64,000 bases of DNA from Actimicrobium sp047621665 (lineage in GTDB: Bacteria > Pseudomonadota > Gammaproteobacteria > Burkholderiales > Burkholderiaceae_D). The notes beneath the pieces are model-generated. The model was not told the DNA's origin and made no database searches. It saw only the letters and a program-made list of their open reading frames with translations. Each line of letters opens with the position of its first letter. Positions within the stretch are counted from its first letter, which is position 1. The stretch lies in NCBI GenBank assembly GCA_047621665.1, contig JBLHMB010000014.1:1-64000 (forward strand), read 5' to 3'. The position numbers and the translations under genes are program-made. Shown in pieces: positions 1 to 10,210 of this stretch.

Positions 1-256
1 GCGAAAGCAAACCGTCAATTTCATCCATTCTGGTCTTGCAATTTGTGACTGTGTCTCCGGCGTCGACAACAATTTTTTGTCAAAGACACCTGCAAATGGA
101 GCGTAAAAAAATACATCTATTTTTATTTCAAAAACAATTTATCGATGTTTTGTGTGTAAATTATATTACTATTCGATTACAAGAAAACTACAATATTAAA
201 AATTATTCACGAACAACACACTGACTTACTCTTCATTTTTCAGGAAGGAAAAATAC
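1..256. other. AT-rich region upstream of the hydantoinase gene
   Basis: No gene is supported here. The stretch from about 60 to 240 is visibly much richer in A and T than the rest of the window, with several runs of A or T. It probably holds the promoter of the downstream gene, and possibly sites for a nucleoid-associated protein, but no specific element can be assigned. A good ribosome-binding sequence (AGGAAGGAA) lies at 242-250. Confidence 0.4.
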
Positions 257-3200
257 GTGATGGACCAGACCGACAGCACCCTATGTACAACCGACACCGG
301 CACCACCGGCACGCGAGATCAACGATGGCAATTCTGGATAGACCGTGGCGGCACTTTCACCGATATCGTCGCAAGACGGCCGGACGGCACACTGCTTACC
401 CACAAACTTCTATCTGAAAACCCGGAGCAATATCCTGATGCTGCCGTTGCAGGCATCAAACTGCTACTGGGAATTGCTGCGGACGCGGTCATTTCGCCAC
501 AAGTTGTCGATGCAGTAAAAATGGGAACTACGGTGGCGACCAACGCCCTACTGGAACGCAAAGGCGATCCAACCGCCTTACTGATCACACGGGGGTTCCG
601 CGATGCACTACGCATTGCCTACCAGAATCGCCCTCGCCTGTTTGACCGGCACATTGTTTTGCCGGAACTGCTGTACCGGCAAGTCATCGAAATCGACGAG
701 CGCATCAGTGCCCATGGTGACGTCATCACGCCGCTCGATATCGCGCAGGCAGAACACGATCTGCAACAACTATTTGCCGTCGGGATCCGTTCGGTCGCCA
801 TCGTGCTGATGCATGGTTACCGCTATACACAACATGAAGCCACACTCGCCAGCCTTGCCGAAAAAATCGGCTTTACACAAATTTCGGTATCGCACCTGGT
901 CAGTCCGCTGATGAAGCTGGTCTCACGCGGCGACACGACAGTGGTTGATGCCTATCTGTCGCCGATCCTGCGGCGCTACGTCGACCAGGTTGCAGGACAG
1001 ATGAACGGGGTACGGCTGCTGTTCATGCAAAGTAATGGCGGACTGACCGATGCACACCGGTTTCAGGGCAAGGATTCGATTTTGTCGGGACCGGCAGGTG
1101 GCATCGTCGGCATGGCCGGTACGGCAAAGACAGCGGGGTTCGACAAGATTATCGGTTTTGACATGGGTGGCACCTCAACCGACGTGTCGCATTATGCCGG
1201 CGAGTTCGAACGCGAATTCGAAACCCAGGTGGCCGGCGTGCGCATGCGGGCGCCGATGATGAGCATCCACACGGTCGCCGCGGGTGGCGGATCCATCCTG
1301 CATTTCGATGGTTCACGTTACCGGGTTGGCCCCGACAGCGCCGGGGCCAATCCGGGGCCGACCAGCTACCGGCGCGGTGGGCCACTGGCGGTAACCGACT
1401 GTAATGTCATGGTCGGCAAGATCCAGCCGGAGTATTTTCCGGCAGTCTTCGGGCCGCAAGCCAATGCCGCGCTGGACCGCGCCGCCGTAGTACAAAAATT
1501 TACCGAGATGGCTGACCTCATTTATAGCCAGACAGGTAATCGCCGTACTCCCGAAGAAGTGGCCGAAGGATTCATCGACATTGCAGTGAGCAACATGGCC
1601 AATGCCATCAAATTTATCTCCGTGCAGCGCGGCCATGACGTCACCGGCTATACGCTGAGTACGTTCGGCGGTGCCGGTGGCCAGCATGCCTGTCTGGTCG
1701 CTGATGCGCTTGGCATGACGCGTGTCTTTGCCCATCCGTTTGCCGGTGTACTGTCGGCCTACGGGATGGGACTGGCCGACCAGACGGCCATGCGCGAGCA
1801 AGCGATGGAGTTGCCGCTCTCGGCCTCTATCGTCGACACCGTCGAAGCAAAACTGCATCTGCTGGCGCAATCGGGTCGCGATGACCTGCTGGCACAAGGC
1901 GTCGCAGCCGAACGTCTACAAGTCATTGAACGCATACACTTGCGCTATGACGGGACCGATTCGGTCATCATCGTGCCGTACGCCGGCATTGACCAGATGG
2001 TGGCGCAATTTGAAAGCGCCTATAAAAAGCGTTACTCGTTTTTGATGCCCGACAAGCAGCTGGTCATCGAAGCCATTTCGGTCGAAGCGATCGGCAAATC
2101 GCAAGAGGGCATTGAACTGATCGAGCCGTTGCCGCCACGTGCCGGCAAGTTGCTGGAACGCGACACCGTACGGGTTTTTTCAGCAGGAGAGTGGCATCAA
2201 ACCGGCTTGTACTTGCGTGAAGACATGCGTCCCGGCGACGTCATCCGCGGGCCCGCCATCATCGCAGAAAAAAATGCCACCAACATCGTCGAGCCTGGCT
2301 GGGAGGCCGAAGTCACGGCCTTGAATCACCTTGTCATGAACCGCGTGCAGGAACGGATTCAGCGTAAGGCGATCGGCACGAGTGCCGATCCGGTCATGCT
2401 GGAAGTATTCAATAACCTGTTCATGAGCATTGCCGAACAGATGGGATTACGACTGCAAAATACCGCTTTCTCGGTCAACATCAAGGAGCGCCTCGACTTT
2501 TCATGCGCCCTGTTCGATGCTGATGGCAACCTCATTGCGAATGCACCGCACATTCCGGTACACCTCGGCTCCATGGGTGAAAGCATCAAGGTCATCATTC
2601 GCGAGAACGCCGGCAGGATGCATCAGGGCGATGTCTTCATGCTCAATGATCCGTATCACGGCGGCACCCATTTACCGGACATCACCGTCATCACGCCTGC
2701 CTTCGATGCCGCCGGAGAGCGCATCCTGTTTTATGTCGGATCACGCGGCCACCATGCCGATATCGGCGGTATTACGCCGGGATCGATGCCGGCCAACAGC
2801 AAGGTGGTCGAGGAAGAAGGCGTACTGATTAATAACTTCCAGCTGGTACGCAACGGTCAGTTCCGCGAAGTCGAGACCGTCGCTCTGCTCGGATCGGGTC
2901 GCTATCCGGCGCGCAACATTCCGCAAAACATCGCTGATCTGCAGGCTCAGATCGCAGCCAACCAGAAAGGCGTGGACGAATTGCTGAAGATGGTCGAACA
3001 CTTCGGACTCGGCGTCGTGCAGGCCTACATGCAGCATGTGCAGGACAATGCCGAGGAGGCAGTGCGGCGGGTCATCACGTCACTGAAGGATTCGAGCACT
3101 ACCTACCGGCTCGACAATGGTGCGTTGATCAAGGTCGCGATCCGGGTTAATCAGTCCACCCGCAGCGCCGACATTGATTTCACCGGCACCTCGCCGCAAC

Positions 3201-3916
3201 TTGACAACAACTTCAATGCGCCCAGTGCGATCTGCATGGCGGCCGTGTTGTATGTGTTCCGCACGCTGACCGACGATGAAATCCCGCTCAATGCCGGTTG
3301 CCTGAAACCGCTCAACGTCATCATCCCGGCTGGCTCCATGCTCAATCCGCATTACCCGGCTGCCGTGGTGTCAGGTAACGTCGAAACCTCCAGTTGCATC
3401 ACCAATGCGCTCTATGGTGCACTCGGGGTGCTGGCCTCGTCACCGGGAACGATGAACAACTTCACGTTCGGCAATAACGAGTACCAGTATTACGAAACCA
3501 TCGCAGGTGGCTCGGGTGCGGGTAAAGGTTTCGACGGTACCGATGTGGTCCAGACCCACATGACCAACTCGCGCCTGACCGATCCGGAAATCCTCGAATG
3601 GCGATATCCGGTGCGGCTCGACAGCTACGAAATCCGACCCCATTCAGGCGGCATCGGAAAATGGCACGGCGGCAATGGAGGGACACGCAAGATCCGCTTC
3701 CTGGAAAAAATGAGCGCGTCGATCCTCTCGAACAATCGCCTTGTCGCGCCCTTTGGCGCGGCCGGTGGTGGCGATGGCGAATGCGGCAGGAACACCGTAT
3801 TGCGGCACGATGGCAGCATCGAAGAACTGGGCTTTGTTGCCAGTACCGAGATGGAACCGGGGGATGTGTTCGTCATTGAAACGCCGGGTGGCGGCGGATT
3901 TGGCAAGGCAGATTAA
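257..3916 (+). CDS. Fused HyuA/HyuB hydantoinase / 5-oxoprolinase family protein
   Basis: ATP-dependent amidohydrolase of the hydantoinase/oxoprolinase family, 1219 residues. The first about 690 residues are the HyuA half, opening with the family's N-terminal signature (FWIDRGGTFTDIVARRPDG) and containing GFDMGGTSTDVS in the actin-like ATPase fold. The second half (from about residue 705, SADPVMLEVFNNLFMS) is HyuB and ends in the usual glycine-rich PGGGGFG. The fused length matches single-chain 5-oxoprolinases, so the protein should open cyclic amides such as 5-oxoproline in the cytoplasm; the substrate cannot be told from sequence. GTG at 257 and ATG at 260 are both possible starts after the AGGAAGGAA site. 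It stands alone and ends at a strong terminator. Confidence 0.9.
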   Translation: MMDQTDSTLCTTDTGTTGTRDQRWQFWIDRGGTFTDIVARRPDGTLLTHKLLSENPEQYPDAAVAGIKLLLGIAADAVISPQVVDAVKMGTTVATNALLERKGDPTALLITRGFRDALRIAYQNRPRLFDRHIVLPELLYRQVIEIDERISAHGDVITPLDIAQAEHDLQQLFAVGIRSVAIVLMHGYRYTQHEATLASLAEKIGFTQISVSHLVSPLMKLVSRGDTTVVDAYLSPILRRYVDQVAGQMNGVRLLFMQSNGGLTDAHRFQGKDSILSGPAGGIVGMAGTAKTAGFDKIIGFDMGGTSTDVSHYAGEFEREFETQVAGVRMRAPMMSIHTVAAGGGSILHFDGSRYRVGPDSAGANPGPTSYRRGGPLAVTDCNVMVGKIQPEYFPAVFGPQANAALDRAAVVQKFTEMADLIYSQTGNRRTPEEVAEGFIDIAVSNMANAIKFISVQRGHDVTGYTLSTFGGAGGQHACLVADALGMTRVFAHPFAGVLSAYGMGLADQTAMREQAMELPLSASIVDTVEAKLHLLAQSGRDDLLAQGVAAERLQVIERIHLRYDGTDSVIIVPYAGIDQMVAQFESAYKKRYSFLMPDKQLVIEAISVEAIGKSQEGIELIEPLPPRAGKLLERDTVRVFSAGEWHQTGLYLREDMRPGDVIRGPAIIAEKNATNIVEPGWEAEVTALNHLVMNRVQERIQRKAIGTSADPVMLEVFNNLFMSIAEQMGLRLQNTAFSVNIKERLDFSCALFDADGNLIANAPHIPVHLGSMGESIKVIIRENAGRMHQGDVFMLNDPYHGGTHLPDITVITPAFDAAGERILFYVGSRGHHADIGGITPGSMPANSKVVEEEGVLINNFQLVRNGQFREVETVALLGSGRYPARNIPQNIADLQAQIAANQKGVDELLKMVEHFGLGVVQAYMQHVQDNAEEAVRRVITSLKDSSTTYRLDNGALIKVAIRVNQSTRSADIDFTGTSPQLDNNFNAPSAICMAAVLYVFRTLTDDEIPLNAGCLKPLNVIIPAGSMLNPHYPAAVVSGNVETSSCITNALYGALGVLASSPGTMNNFTFGNNEYQYYETIAGGSGAGKGFDGTDVVQTHMTNSRLTDPEILEWRYPVRLDSYEIRPHSGGIGKWHGGNGGTRKIRFLEKMSASILSNNRLVAPFGAAGGGDGECGRNTVLRHDGSIEELGFVASTEMEPGDVFVIETPGGGGFGKAD

Positions 3917-3932
3917 CCTGCGTTGCCAATTG

Positions 3933-3970
3933 AAAAGCCGCGCGTCCCTGCTAGGGCGAGCGGCTTTTTT
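3933..3970. terminator. Bidirectional intrinsic terminator between hyu and kup
   Basis: AAAAGCCGC (3933-3941) pairs with GCGGCTTTT (3960-3968), with an inner CCCT/AGGG stem, followed by a T run. The mirrored A/T tracts let it serve both convergent genes. Confidence 0.8.
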
Positions 3971-4090
3971 GGATGCGGAAGAAGGATTAGCCCGTTCGGT
4001 ACGATAACCGCAGGGCATTGCATCGAAGGGGACGTTCCTGGTCGGGCAAAACCGGATACCCCCCCACGAAATTTGAAACAAGATCACCCG

Positions 4091-5971
4091 TTAAATCTCG
4101 ACCTGTGTCCCCAATTCAATCACACGATTACTGGGGATACGGTAATAGTCCGCCGCATCACGCGCATTACGCGACATCGTCGCGTACAGCCGTTCGCGCC
4201 ACAGCGCCATGCCGCCGTTGCCGACCGTCGGAATGACGGTCTGACGAGAAATGAAGAATGAGGTTTCCATCATCGCGAGTTCGATGCCGATATCCTGGCA
4301 AGCCTGTAGCGCCGCAGGAATGTCGCGATCGTCCTTGAAACCGTAATTGACATCAACCTGGTAACAATCATGCCCCAGCGGCTGCACCGTGACGCGCTCC
4401 GATTCCGGCACACGCGGAATATGACGATTGCGGATCGTCAGGAACAATACCTGTTCGTGCAGCACCTTGTTATGGGCCAGGTTGTGCAACATCGCATGCG
4501 GCACGCCATCGCCTTCACCGCGCAGAAAAATGGCGGTGCCGGGGACCCGCGTCGGCGGACTCATGAACAGGGAGGTCAGGAACTGCTCGAGCGGAATCGC
4601 GTGCTTCTGCAGGTTATCGAACACCAGCTGGCGACCACGTTTCCAGGTCATCATGATCGTGAACATGACCGCGCCCAGCACCAGTGGAAACCAACCGCCG
4701 TGTGCGACCTTGAGCAGGTTGGCCGAAAAAAAGGCACTGTCGATCACAAAGAAAAATCCGGTCGCCAGAATGCAAATCCAAAAATTGTAGCGCCACGCGT
4801 AGCGCACCACAAAAAAGGTCAGGATGGTCGTTGTCGTCATCGTCGCCGTGACCGCGATACCGTACGCTGCAGCCAGATTGGTCGATGAACCGAAACCAAC
4901 CACCGCCAGAATCACCACCACCAACTGAACCCAGTTAGCGGTCGGGATATAAATCTGGCCAATCTCGCGCTCGGACGTGTGGTCGACCCGCATGCGCGGC
5001 AAAAACCCCAGCGAGATCGCTTGCTGGGTCATCGAGAACGTACCGGAAATGGTGGCTTGCGAGGCGATCACGGTGGCCATCGTCGACAGGATGACCAATG
5101 GATAAATACTCCAGGCACCCAGCTGGTTAAAAAACGGATTGGTGATCATGGACGGATCGGCCAGTAACAAGCCACCCTGCCCAAGATAATTCAGCGCCAG
5201 CGCCGGAAACACGATGAGCGACCAGGCCAGCCGGATCGGCCGCCGGCCAAAGTGGCCCATGTCGGCATACAGCGCTTCGGCACCGGTGAACGCCAGCACG
5301 ATCGCACCCAGCGCAATGAATGCCATCCAGGGATTACCGACCAGAAAAGCCAGCGCATAGACCGGATTAAGTGCCAGCAGAATTTCCGGTACGCGGGCGA
5401 TATTGATGACACCCATGGTCGCCAGCGCGGCAAACCAGACCAGCATGACGATGCCGAACCACTTGCCGATACCAGCCGAGCCCTTGTACTGAACCAGATA
5501 CAGGGCCACCAGCACCATCACGGTCAATGGCACCACGTAAGCTTTGAAGGCCGGTGTCGCCAGCTCCAGTCCCTCGAACGCCGACAATACCGAAATCGCC
5601 GGGGTGATCACGCTGTCGCCATAAAACAGTGCCGCGCCCAGCAACCCGACAATCGTCAGTGGTCGGTACCAGGCTGATTTTTTGGTCACCGACGACAGCG
5701 CCAGCGCCATCAACGCCATGATGCCACCCTCGCCACGGTTATCGGCGCGCAGGATCAGCGTGACGTACTTGAGTGAAACGATGATGGTCAGGCCCCAGAC
5801 AATCAGCGACACAATGCCAAACAGATTGGCATGATTAAGCGGAACGCCATGGCTGCCGGAAAATACTTCTTTCAGTGCATACAAAGGGCTGGTGCCAATG
5901 TCGCCATAGACGACGCCAATGGCGCCCAGGGTCAGGCCGGCGATATTTTTGGAAGAGGTCGAGGTCGTCAT
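4091..5971 (-). CDS. kup: Low-affinity potassium transporter Kup
   Basis: Inner-membrane K+ uptake protein of the KUP/HAK/KT family, 626 residues, the usual length. The N-terminus shows the family signature GAIGVVYGDIGTSPLYALKE, and about twelve hydrophobic segments follow to residue about 460. A soluble C-terminal domain with FFISRQTVIPT and MALWRERLYATMSRNA, typical of Kup, completes it. Start is the ATG at 5971. The gene is a single unit, convergent with the hydantoinase gene and sharing its terminator. Kup normally supplies K+ uptake that does not respond strongly to osmolarity; nothing here suggests another role. Confidence 0.95.
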   Translation of the reverse strand: MTTSTSSKNIAGLTLGAIGVVYGDIGTSPLYALKEVFSGSHGVPLNHANLFGIVSLIVWGLTIIVSLKYVTLILRADNRGEGGIMALMALALSSVTKKSAWYRPLTIVGLLGAALFYGDSVITPAISVLSAFEGLELATPAFKAYVVPLTVMVLVALYLVQYKGSAGIGKWFGIVMLVWFAALATMGVINIARVPEILLALNPVYALAFLVGNPWMAFIALGAIVLAFTGAEALYADMGHFGRRPIRLAWSLIVFPALALNYLGQGGLLLADPSMITNPFFNQLGAWSIYPLVILSTMATVIASQATISGTFSMTQQAISLGFLPRMRVDHTSEREIGQIYIPTANWVQLVVVILAVVGFGSSTNLAAAYGIAVTATMTTTTILTFFVVRYAWRYNFWICILATGFFFVIDSAFFSANLLKVAHGGWFPLVLGAVMFTIMMTWKRGRQLVFDNLQKHAIPLEQFLTSLFMSPPTRVPGTAIFLRGEGDGVPHAMLHNLAHNKVLHEQVLFLTIRNRHIPRVPESERVTVQPLGHDCYQVDVNYGFKDDRDIPAALQACQDIGIELAMMETSFFISRQTVIPTVGNGGMALWRERLYATMSRNARDAADYYRIPSNRVIELGTQVEI

Positions 5972-6221
5972 TGGAAGCCGGTAACGTTATTCGGGGACGT
6001 GGTACATCGATTCAGGAGCCGAATCGTAGCACTGTTCGGTCCGGATTTCGCTGACAGTCTTGGAGGCCGGAAACGACAAGTCCAATTTTTAGGGCAACCA
6101 TCTAAGAACGGGATAAGGACATAGCCGGGGGTATGTCGAAACATCCCGCGACAACACCGGTCAATCACCCGTATGCCAGCGGCACACGCGCGAAAGATCG
6201 GCAGCACATCGCATCCTGCGT

Positions 6222-7571
6222 CTACTTCGCGCCCATCAGCATCTCTGGTAATCCGGAGGCAATTCCCGGGAACACGCAGAGCAGGATAACCGCAACAAAC
6301 ATCAAACCAACAAACGGCATCACACCAACGATCACATCCTTGAGCGGGATGTCCGGCGCAATATTTTTGATGACGAAAATATTCAGACCAACCGGTGGAT
6401 GGATCAGCCCCATTTCCATCACGATGGTCATCACGACACCAAACCAGATCAAGTCAAAACCAGCCGCTTTCAATGGCGGCAAAATGATCGGCGCGGTCAT
6501 CAGAATGATCGATACCGGCGGCAGGAAAAAGCCGAACACAATCACCATCAGCAAGATCACCGCGAGCAGCACCCACTTCGACAAGGCCATCGCAACCACC
6601 GCTTGCGCCGCCGACTGACTGATGTGCAAATAGCTCATCACGTACGAGTACAGCAACGACATGCCGATGATGAGCAGCAGCATCGAGGATTCCTTGATCG
6701 TCGAACTGAGGATGGGCGCAAGATCACGCGGCTTCCAGATGCCGTAGACAATGGCGATCAGCACCAGTGCCAGCATTGCTCCGAGGCCGGCAGTCTCTGA
6801 CGGCGTCGCATAACCACCGTACAACGCCACCATCACGCCGAGCAACAGCACGATGAACGGCAATACGCGCGGCAGCATTTCGACTTTTTGCGCGAGGGTA
6901 AAGTGTTCGACTTCGAGGTAAGCCGAAGCCGTGCCGTTGGCCAGAAAAGCTGCATGGGCCAGCCGGTATTCCTTGCGTGCGCGATAGACCGCGTAGCCCG
7001 AGAACAACCCGACCAGCAACACGCCCGGCCCGATCCCGGCAAGGAACAGGCGACCCAGCGATTGCTCGGCCGCGACCGCGTACAAGATCATCGTGATCGA
7101 CGGTGGCAACAGAATACCCAGCGTGCCACCGGCGGCGATGATGCCGGCAGCAAAGCCGGGCGAATAACCGCGCCGGCGCATTTCCGGAATCCCGGCCGAG
7201 CCGATTGCCGAACACGTCGCCGGCGACGAACCGGCCATCGCGGCAAACAGCGCGCAGGCAAACACGTTGGCAATGCCCAGCCCGCCCGGCACCTTGTGCA
7301 GCCAGGTGTGAATCGCCGAATACAGGTCTTTTCCGGCCGGCGATTTGCCGATTGCCGCGCCTTTCAGAATGAACAGCGGAATCGCCAACAACGTGATCGA
7401 CGCCATCTCTTCATAGACGTTTTGCGTGACCGTATCAAGCGACGATGCCGGCATAAAAAAATACATGAAGGTCACCGCCACCACGCCCAGTGCATACGCA
7501 ATCGGCATCCCGGAAAACATCACCACCAGCGTCGTTATACCGTACATCAACCCCAGGGTCAGTTCGCTCAT
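6222..7571 (-). CDS. dctM: TRAP transporter large permease (DctM type)
   Basis: Large membrane subunit of a tripartite ATP-independent periplasmic transporter, 449 residues with about twelve hydrophobic segments. It carries motifs of the family such as GSSPATCSAIGSAGIPEM and GGTLGILLPPSI, and ends with a conserved MGLIHPPVGLNIFVI segment. It works with the small permease and the binding protein encoded just upstream to import a carboxylic or amino-acid-like solute using an ion gradient. Its ATG (7571) overlaps the stop of the small permease gene by ATGA, indicating translational coupling. The substrate is not predictable from sequence. Confidence 0.93.
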   Translation of the reverse strand: MSELTLGLMYGITTLVVMFSGMPIAYALGVVAVTFMYFFMPASSLDTVTQNVYEEMASITLLAIPLFILKGAAIGKSPAGKDLYSAIHTWLHKVPGGLGIANVFACALFAAMAGSSPATCSAIGSAGIPEMRRRGYSPGFAAGIIAAGGTLGILLPPSITMILYAVAAEQSLGRLFLAGIGPGVLLVGLFSGYAVYRARKEYRLAHAAFLANGTASAYLEVEHFTLAQKVEMLPRVLPFIVLLLGVMVALYGGYATPSETAGLGAMLALVLIAIVYGIWKPRDLAPILSSTIKESSMLLLIIGMSLLYSYVMSYLHISQSAAQAVVAMALSKWVLLAVILLMVIVFGFFLPPVSIILMTAPIILPPLKAAGFDLIWFGVVMTIVMEMGLIHPPVGLNIFVIKNIAPDIPLKDVIVGVMPFVGLMFVAVILLCVFPGIASGLPEMLMGAK

Positions 7572-8131
7572 GTCGCGCTCCGCCCGGCTGATTTATTGGT
7601 CATGCGGACCAGCACCTGCATCGCAATTTGTAGCGACAGCAAGCTCATGCCAAACGCCATCATGCCGTACGGAATCCACAGCGGTGGCGCAAAAGTCGAA
7701 CTGGTCGTGAAACCCTCTGAATAGGCTTCATGGAACAGTGACCACGACTTCCACGAAAAAAACAGGCAGAACAGCAACGACAGCACATCGACAAACATCA
7801 TCCGCGCCGCATTGACGCGTGGCGGCAAAATGGACGCCAAGGCTTCGATGCCGATGTGACCACGCAGCGACTGCACGTAGGCGCAGCAAAAAAAGGTGAC
7901 GCCAACCAGCATGAAGACCGATGCTTCATCCTGCCAGTCGGTCGGCAGCTTGAAAAAGTAGCGCGACACGACCGAGTACGTCAACACCAGCGCAGTGAGA
8001 ATCAAAGCTCCCATCGACAACATCAACAAGCCGTGATTGAAAGCATCGAGCGCCTTCGACAAACGGGCCACCAACGGATGATCGGGAACCGCCGGCCCTT
8101 TCGCCGGCTCCAGTTCAAAACCGTGACTCAC
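7568..8131 (-). CDS. dctQ: TRAP transporter small permease (DctQ type)
   Basis: Small membrane subunit of the TRAP transporter, 187 residues, with four hydrophobic segments (for example LMLSMGALILTALVLTYSVV and FMLVGVTFFCCAYVQ). I chose the GTG at 8131, which overlaps the stop of dctP in a GTGA arrangement; the open frame reaches further upstream (to 8224), but that part lies inside dctP and codes for an unlikely basic extension. The TDWQDEASVFMLVGVTFFCCA region resembles the family's W-x-(D/E)-E motif. It lies between dctP and dctM with overlaps on both sides, so the three proteins should be made together. Confidence 0.85.
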   Translation of the reverse strand: MSHGFELEPAKGPAVPDHPLVARLSKALDAFNHGLLMLSMGALILTALVLTYSVVSRYFFKLPTDWQDEASVFMLVGVTFFCCAYVQSLRGHIGIEALASILPPRVNAARMMFVDVLSLLFCLFFSWKSWSLFHEAYSEGFTTSSTFAPPLWIPYGMMAFGMSLLSLQIAMQVLVRMTNKSAGRSAT

Positions 8132-9147
8132 AGAGTTTTCTCCGCCAGCTTGAGCAGATTGGCGCAATTGGCGTTGCGCTCGGCGTAGTCTTTCCAGGCG
8201 GTCGCGCGGGCGATGGTTTGCCATTTTTTGACTGTGGCTTCACTCAGGTCAGCCACTTTTGCGCCCGCCTTTTGATACACCGCAGCAACCAGCTGATCAT
8301 CGGCTTGTGCCGACTTGCGCGCCATCGTTTCGAGCTCGCCACCGACGGCCATGATGATGGCTTGCTGGTCCTTGCTCAATTTATCGAACACGACTTTCGA
8401 CATCATCAGCGGTTCGAACATGAACCAGTAGGCCTTGCCGCGACCGGTGGTCAGGCTCTTCGACACTTCTTCGAGACGAAACGAAATCAGCGAGGTCGAT
8501 GACGTCAGTGCGGCGTCCATTGCGCCGGTCTGCATCGCGGCATAAATTTCATTCGACGGCAGCGACACCACGGCAGCACCGGCGGCTTTCAGGATCAGGT
8601 CCATCTCGCGCGAACCACCGCGGATTTTCAGGCCCTTCGCATCTTCCGGTTCGATGATCGGGATCGTGCGTGACGCAACACCACCGGCTTGCCAGATCCA
8701 GCTGACGACGACAATGCCTTTATCCAGCAACAGGCGATTGAGTTCGCGCCCGACTTCGGCATTTTTCCAGCCGTAACCCTGCTCATACGACGTCACCAGA
8801 CCCGGCATCAGGCCGATGTTGACTTCCGGCATTTCACCGCCGGCATACGACAACGGCACCAGCGACATATCAAGTGCGCCCTTGCGCATTGACGAAAACT
8901 GCGCGTTGGTCTTCATCAACGATGAGCCTGGATAAATCTCGAATTTCAGGCTGCCTTTGGTGCGCTTCTCGACTTCGGTGGCGAACTGGCGGCACAGACG
9001 ATCACGGAAATCCCCTTCGGTGGCGGTACCACCGGGAAACTGGTGTGAAATCTTGAATACGGTAGTTTGGGCCCACGCAGCAGGAATCGACAATAATGGG
9101 CTGGCCGCGATCGCGCCCAGCAACGTTCTGCGGGTAATTGAAAACAT
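8128..9147 (-). CDS. dctP: TRAP transporter substrate-binding protein (DctP family)
   Basis: Periplasmic solute receptor, 339 residues. Residues 1-26 form a signal peptide with a twin-arginine-like start (MFSITRRTLLGA) and a likely cleavage after AWA. The mature protein begins with a typical DctP beta strand (TTVFKISHQFPGG) and contains LKIRGGSREMDLILKAAGAAVVSLPSNEIYAAMQTGAMDA, seen here over residues about 170-210, where the family places its carboxylate-binding arginine. A GAGGAG ribosome-binding site precedes the ATG at 9147. First gene of the dctPQM operon; the ligand is probably a small organic anion but cannot be named. Confidence 0.92.
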   Translation of the reverse strand: MFSITRRTLLGAIAASPLLSIPAAWAQTTVFKISHQFPGGTATEGDFRDRLCRQFATEVEKRTKGSLKFEIYPGSSLMKTNAQFSSMRKGALDMSLVPLSYAGGEMPEVNIGLMPGLVTSYEQGYGWKNAEVGRELNRLLLDKGIVVVSWIWQAGGVASRTIPIIEPEDAKGLKIRGGSREMDLILKAAGAAVVSLPSNEIYAAMQTGAMDAALTSSTSLISFRLEEVSKSLTTGRGKAYWFMFEPLMMSKVVFDKLSKDQQAIIMAVGGELETMARKSAQADDQLVAAVYQKAGAKVADLSEATVKKWQTIARATAWKDYAERNANCANLLKLAEKTL

Positions 9148-9202
9148 GATGTCTCCTCAACGGGATAGTTTATGCCTATGATGGCGATTTATATTCTTCG
9201 TA

Positions 9203-9233
9203 TCGTATGCAAGGATATATTCCTCGTATGCAA
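9203..9233. promoter_or_regulatory. Direct repeat, possible operator upstream of dctP
   Basis: The decamer TCGTATGCAA occurs at 9203-9212 and again at 9224-9233, exactly 21 bp apart (two helical turns), with AGGA-N5-TCCT between them. The position, 56-86 bp upstream of the dctP start, suits a regulator-binding site. No regulator gene is adjacent, so the protein involved is unknown. Confidence 0.45.
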
Positions 9234-9355
9234 TGTCAAGAAAAAAGTAACGCATACTCGCCAGTAGTTAAACAGTGTTTTGGAGCCCCTATCAACACCT
9301 ACCATTTGCCAGGCAACTGTCTGCGCTGTCCCGCTCACCCCGCACAACCACAACC

Positions 9356-10123
9356 ATGACAACGCTCACTACAGGCCTGACCTTGTTCAGCGTGGCGATG
9401 CTGGCCGGCGGCATCAATGCCGTCGCCGGCGGCGGCTCGTTCCTGACTTTCCCGGCCTTACTGCTGACCGGCATGCCCGGGATTGCGGCCAATGCCACCA
9501 ACAACACGGCGATGTGGCTGGGCACGGCGGCCAGTGCGCATGGCTATCGTGAAGAATTGCGCCAGACCAGTACCGTCAATGTGCGCCTGGTGGTGTCGAG
9601 CGGACTGGGCAGCATCATCGGCGCGCTGCTCGTGCTGTGGACACCCGAAGTCGCCTTCAACAAGGCCGTGCCGTTCCTGTTGCTGGCGGCGACCCTGCTG
9701 TTCATCCTCGGACCCATGCTGTCACGCCGCCACGGCGCGCAACCGGACGTGATGATCCTGCCGCGCTGGGCCATGCCGGCACAATTTTTCCTGGGAATAT
9801 ATGGCGGGTATTTTGGGGCCGGAGTCGGGATTGCCACGCTGGCCTTGCTCGGGCAAATCGGCTTCACCCGCATCCACCAGATGAATGGCCTGAAGACCTT
9901 GCTGACCTCGTGCATGAACGGCATCGCGGTAATTCCGTTTGCGATTGCCGGCGCCATCGTCTGGCACTGGGCGCTGGTCATGTGCGGCGGCGCGGTCATC
10001 GGCGGTTATATCGGCGCACGACTGGCGCGCAAGGCCTCACCGCGACTGATCCGCTTGATCGTGATCGTGGTGGCGGTCGGGATGACAGCCTATTTTTTCT
10101 GGAAAACGTATTTTCAACATTAA
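9356..10123 (+). CDS. TSUP family permease (TauE/SafE type sulfite/organosulfur exporter)
   Basis: Integral membrane protein of the TSUP family, 255 residues from the ATG at 9356, with about seven to eight hydrophobic segments. It has the two family half-repeats: GGINAVAGGGSFLTFPALLLTGMP near the N-terminus and GIYGGYFGAGVGIATLALLGQIGF near residue 145. Such proteins move sulfite, sulfoacetate or related small anions. The open frame extends to 9275 but lacks the hydrophobic pattern there, so the later ATG is preferred. It is divergent from the TRAP operon, with the direct-repeat operator between them, and may be controlled with it. Confidence 0.85.
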   Translation: MTTLTTGLTLFSVAMLAGGINAVAGGGSFLTFPALLLTGMPGIAANATNNTAMWLGTAASAHGYREELRQTSTVNVRLVVSSGLGSIIGALLVLWTPEVAFNKAVPFLLLAATLLFILGPMLSRRHGAQPDVMILPRWAMPAQFFLGIYGGYFGAGVGIATLALLGQIGFTRIHQMNGLKTLLTSCMNGIAVIPFAIAGAIVWHWALVMCGGAVIGGYIGARLARKASPRLIRLIVIVVAVGMTAYFFWKTYFQH

Positions 10124-10210
10124 CCGGCAAGACAAAAGTACTTACGATAACAAGTAAAAACCAACTTAAATGGTATATTCAATTATCCACTAATTTATTT
10201 GTTGAATTCA

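Noticed and set aside
36..224. Open frame of 62 codons in the AT-rich start of the window
   Set aside because: Composition is that of an AT-rich promoter region and the product has no protein-like pattern.
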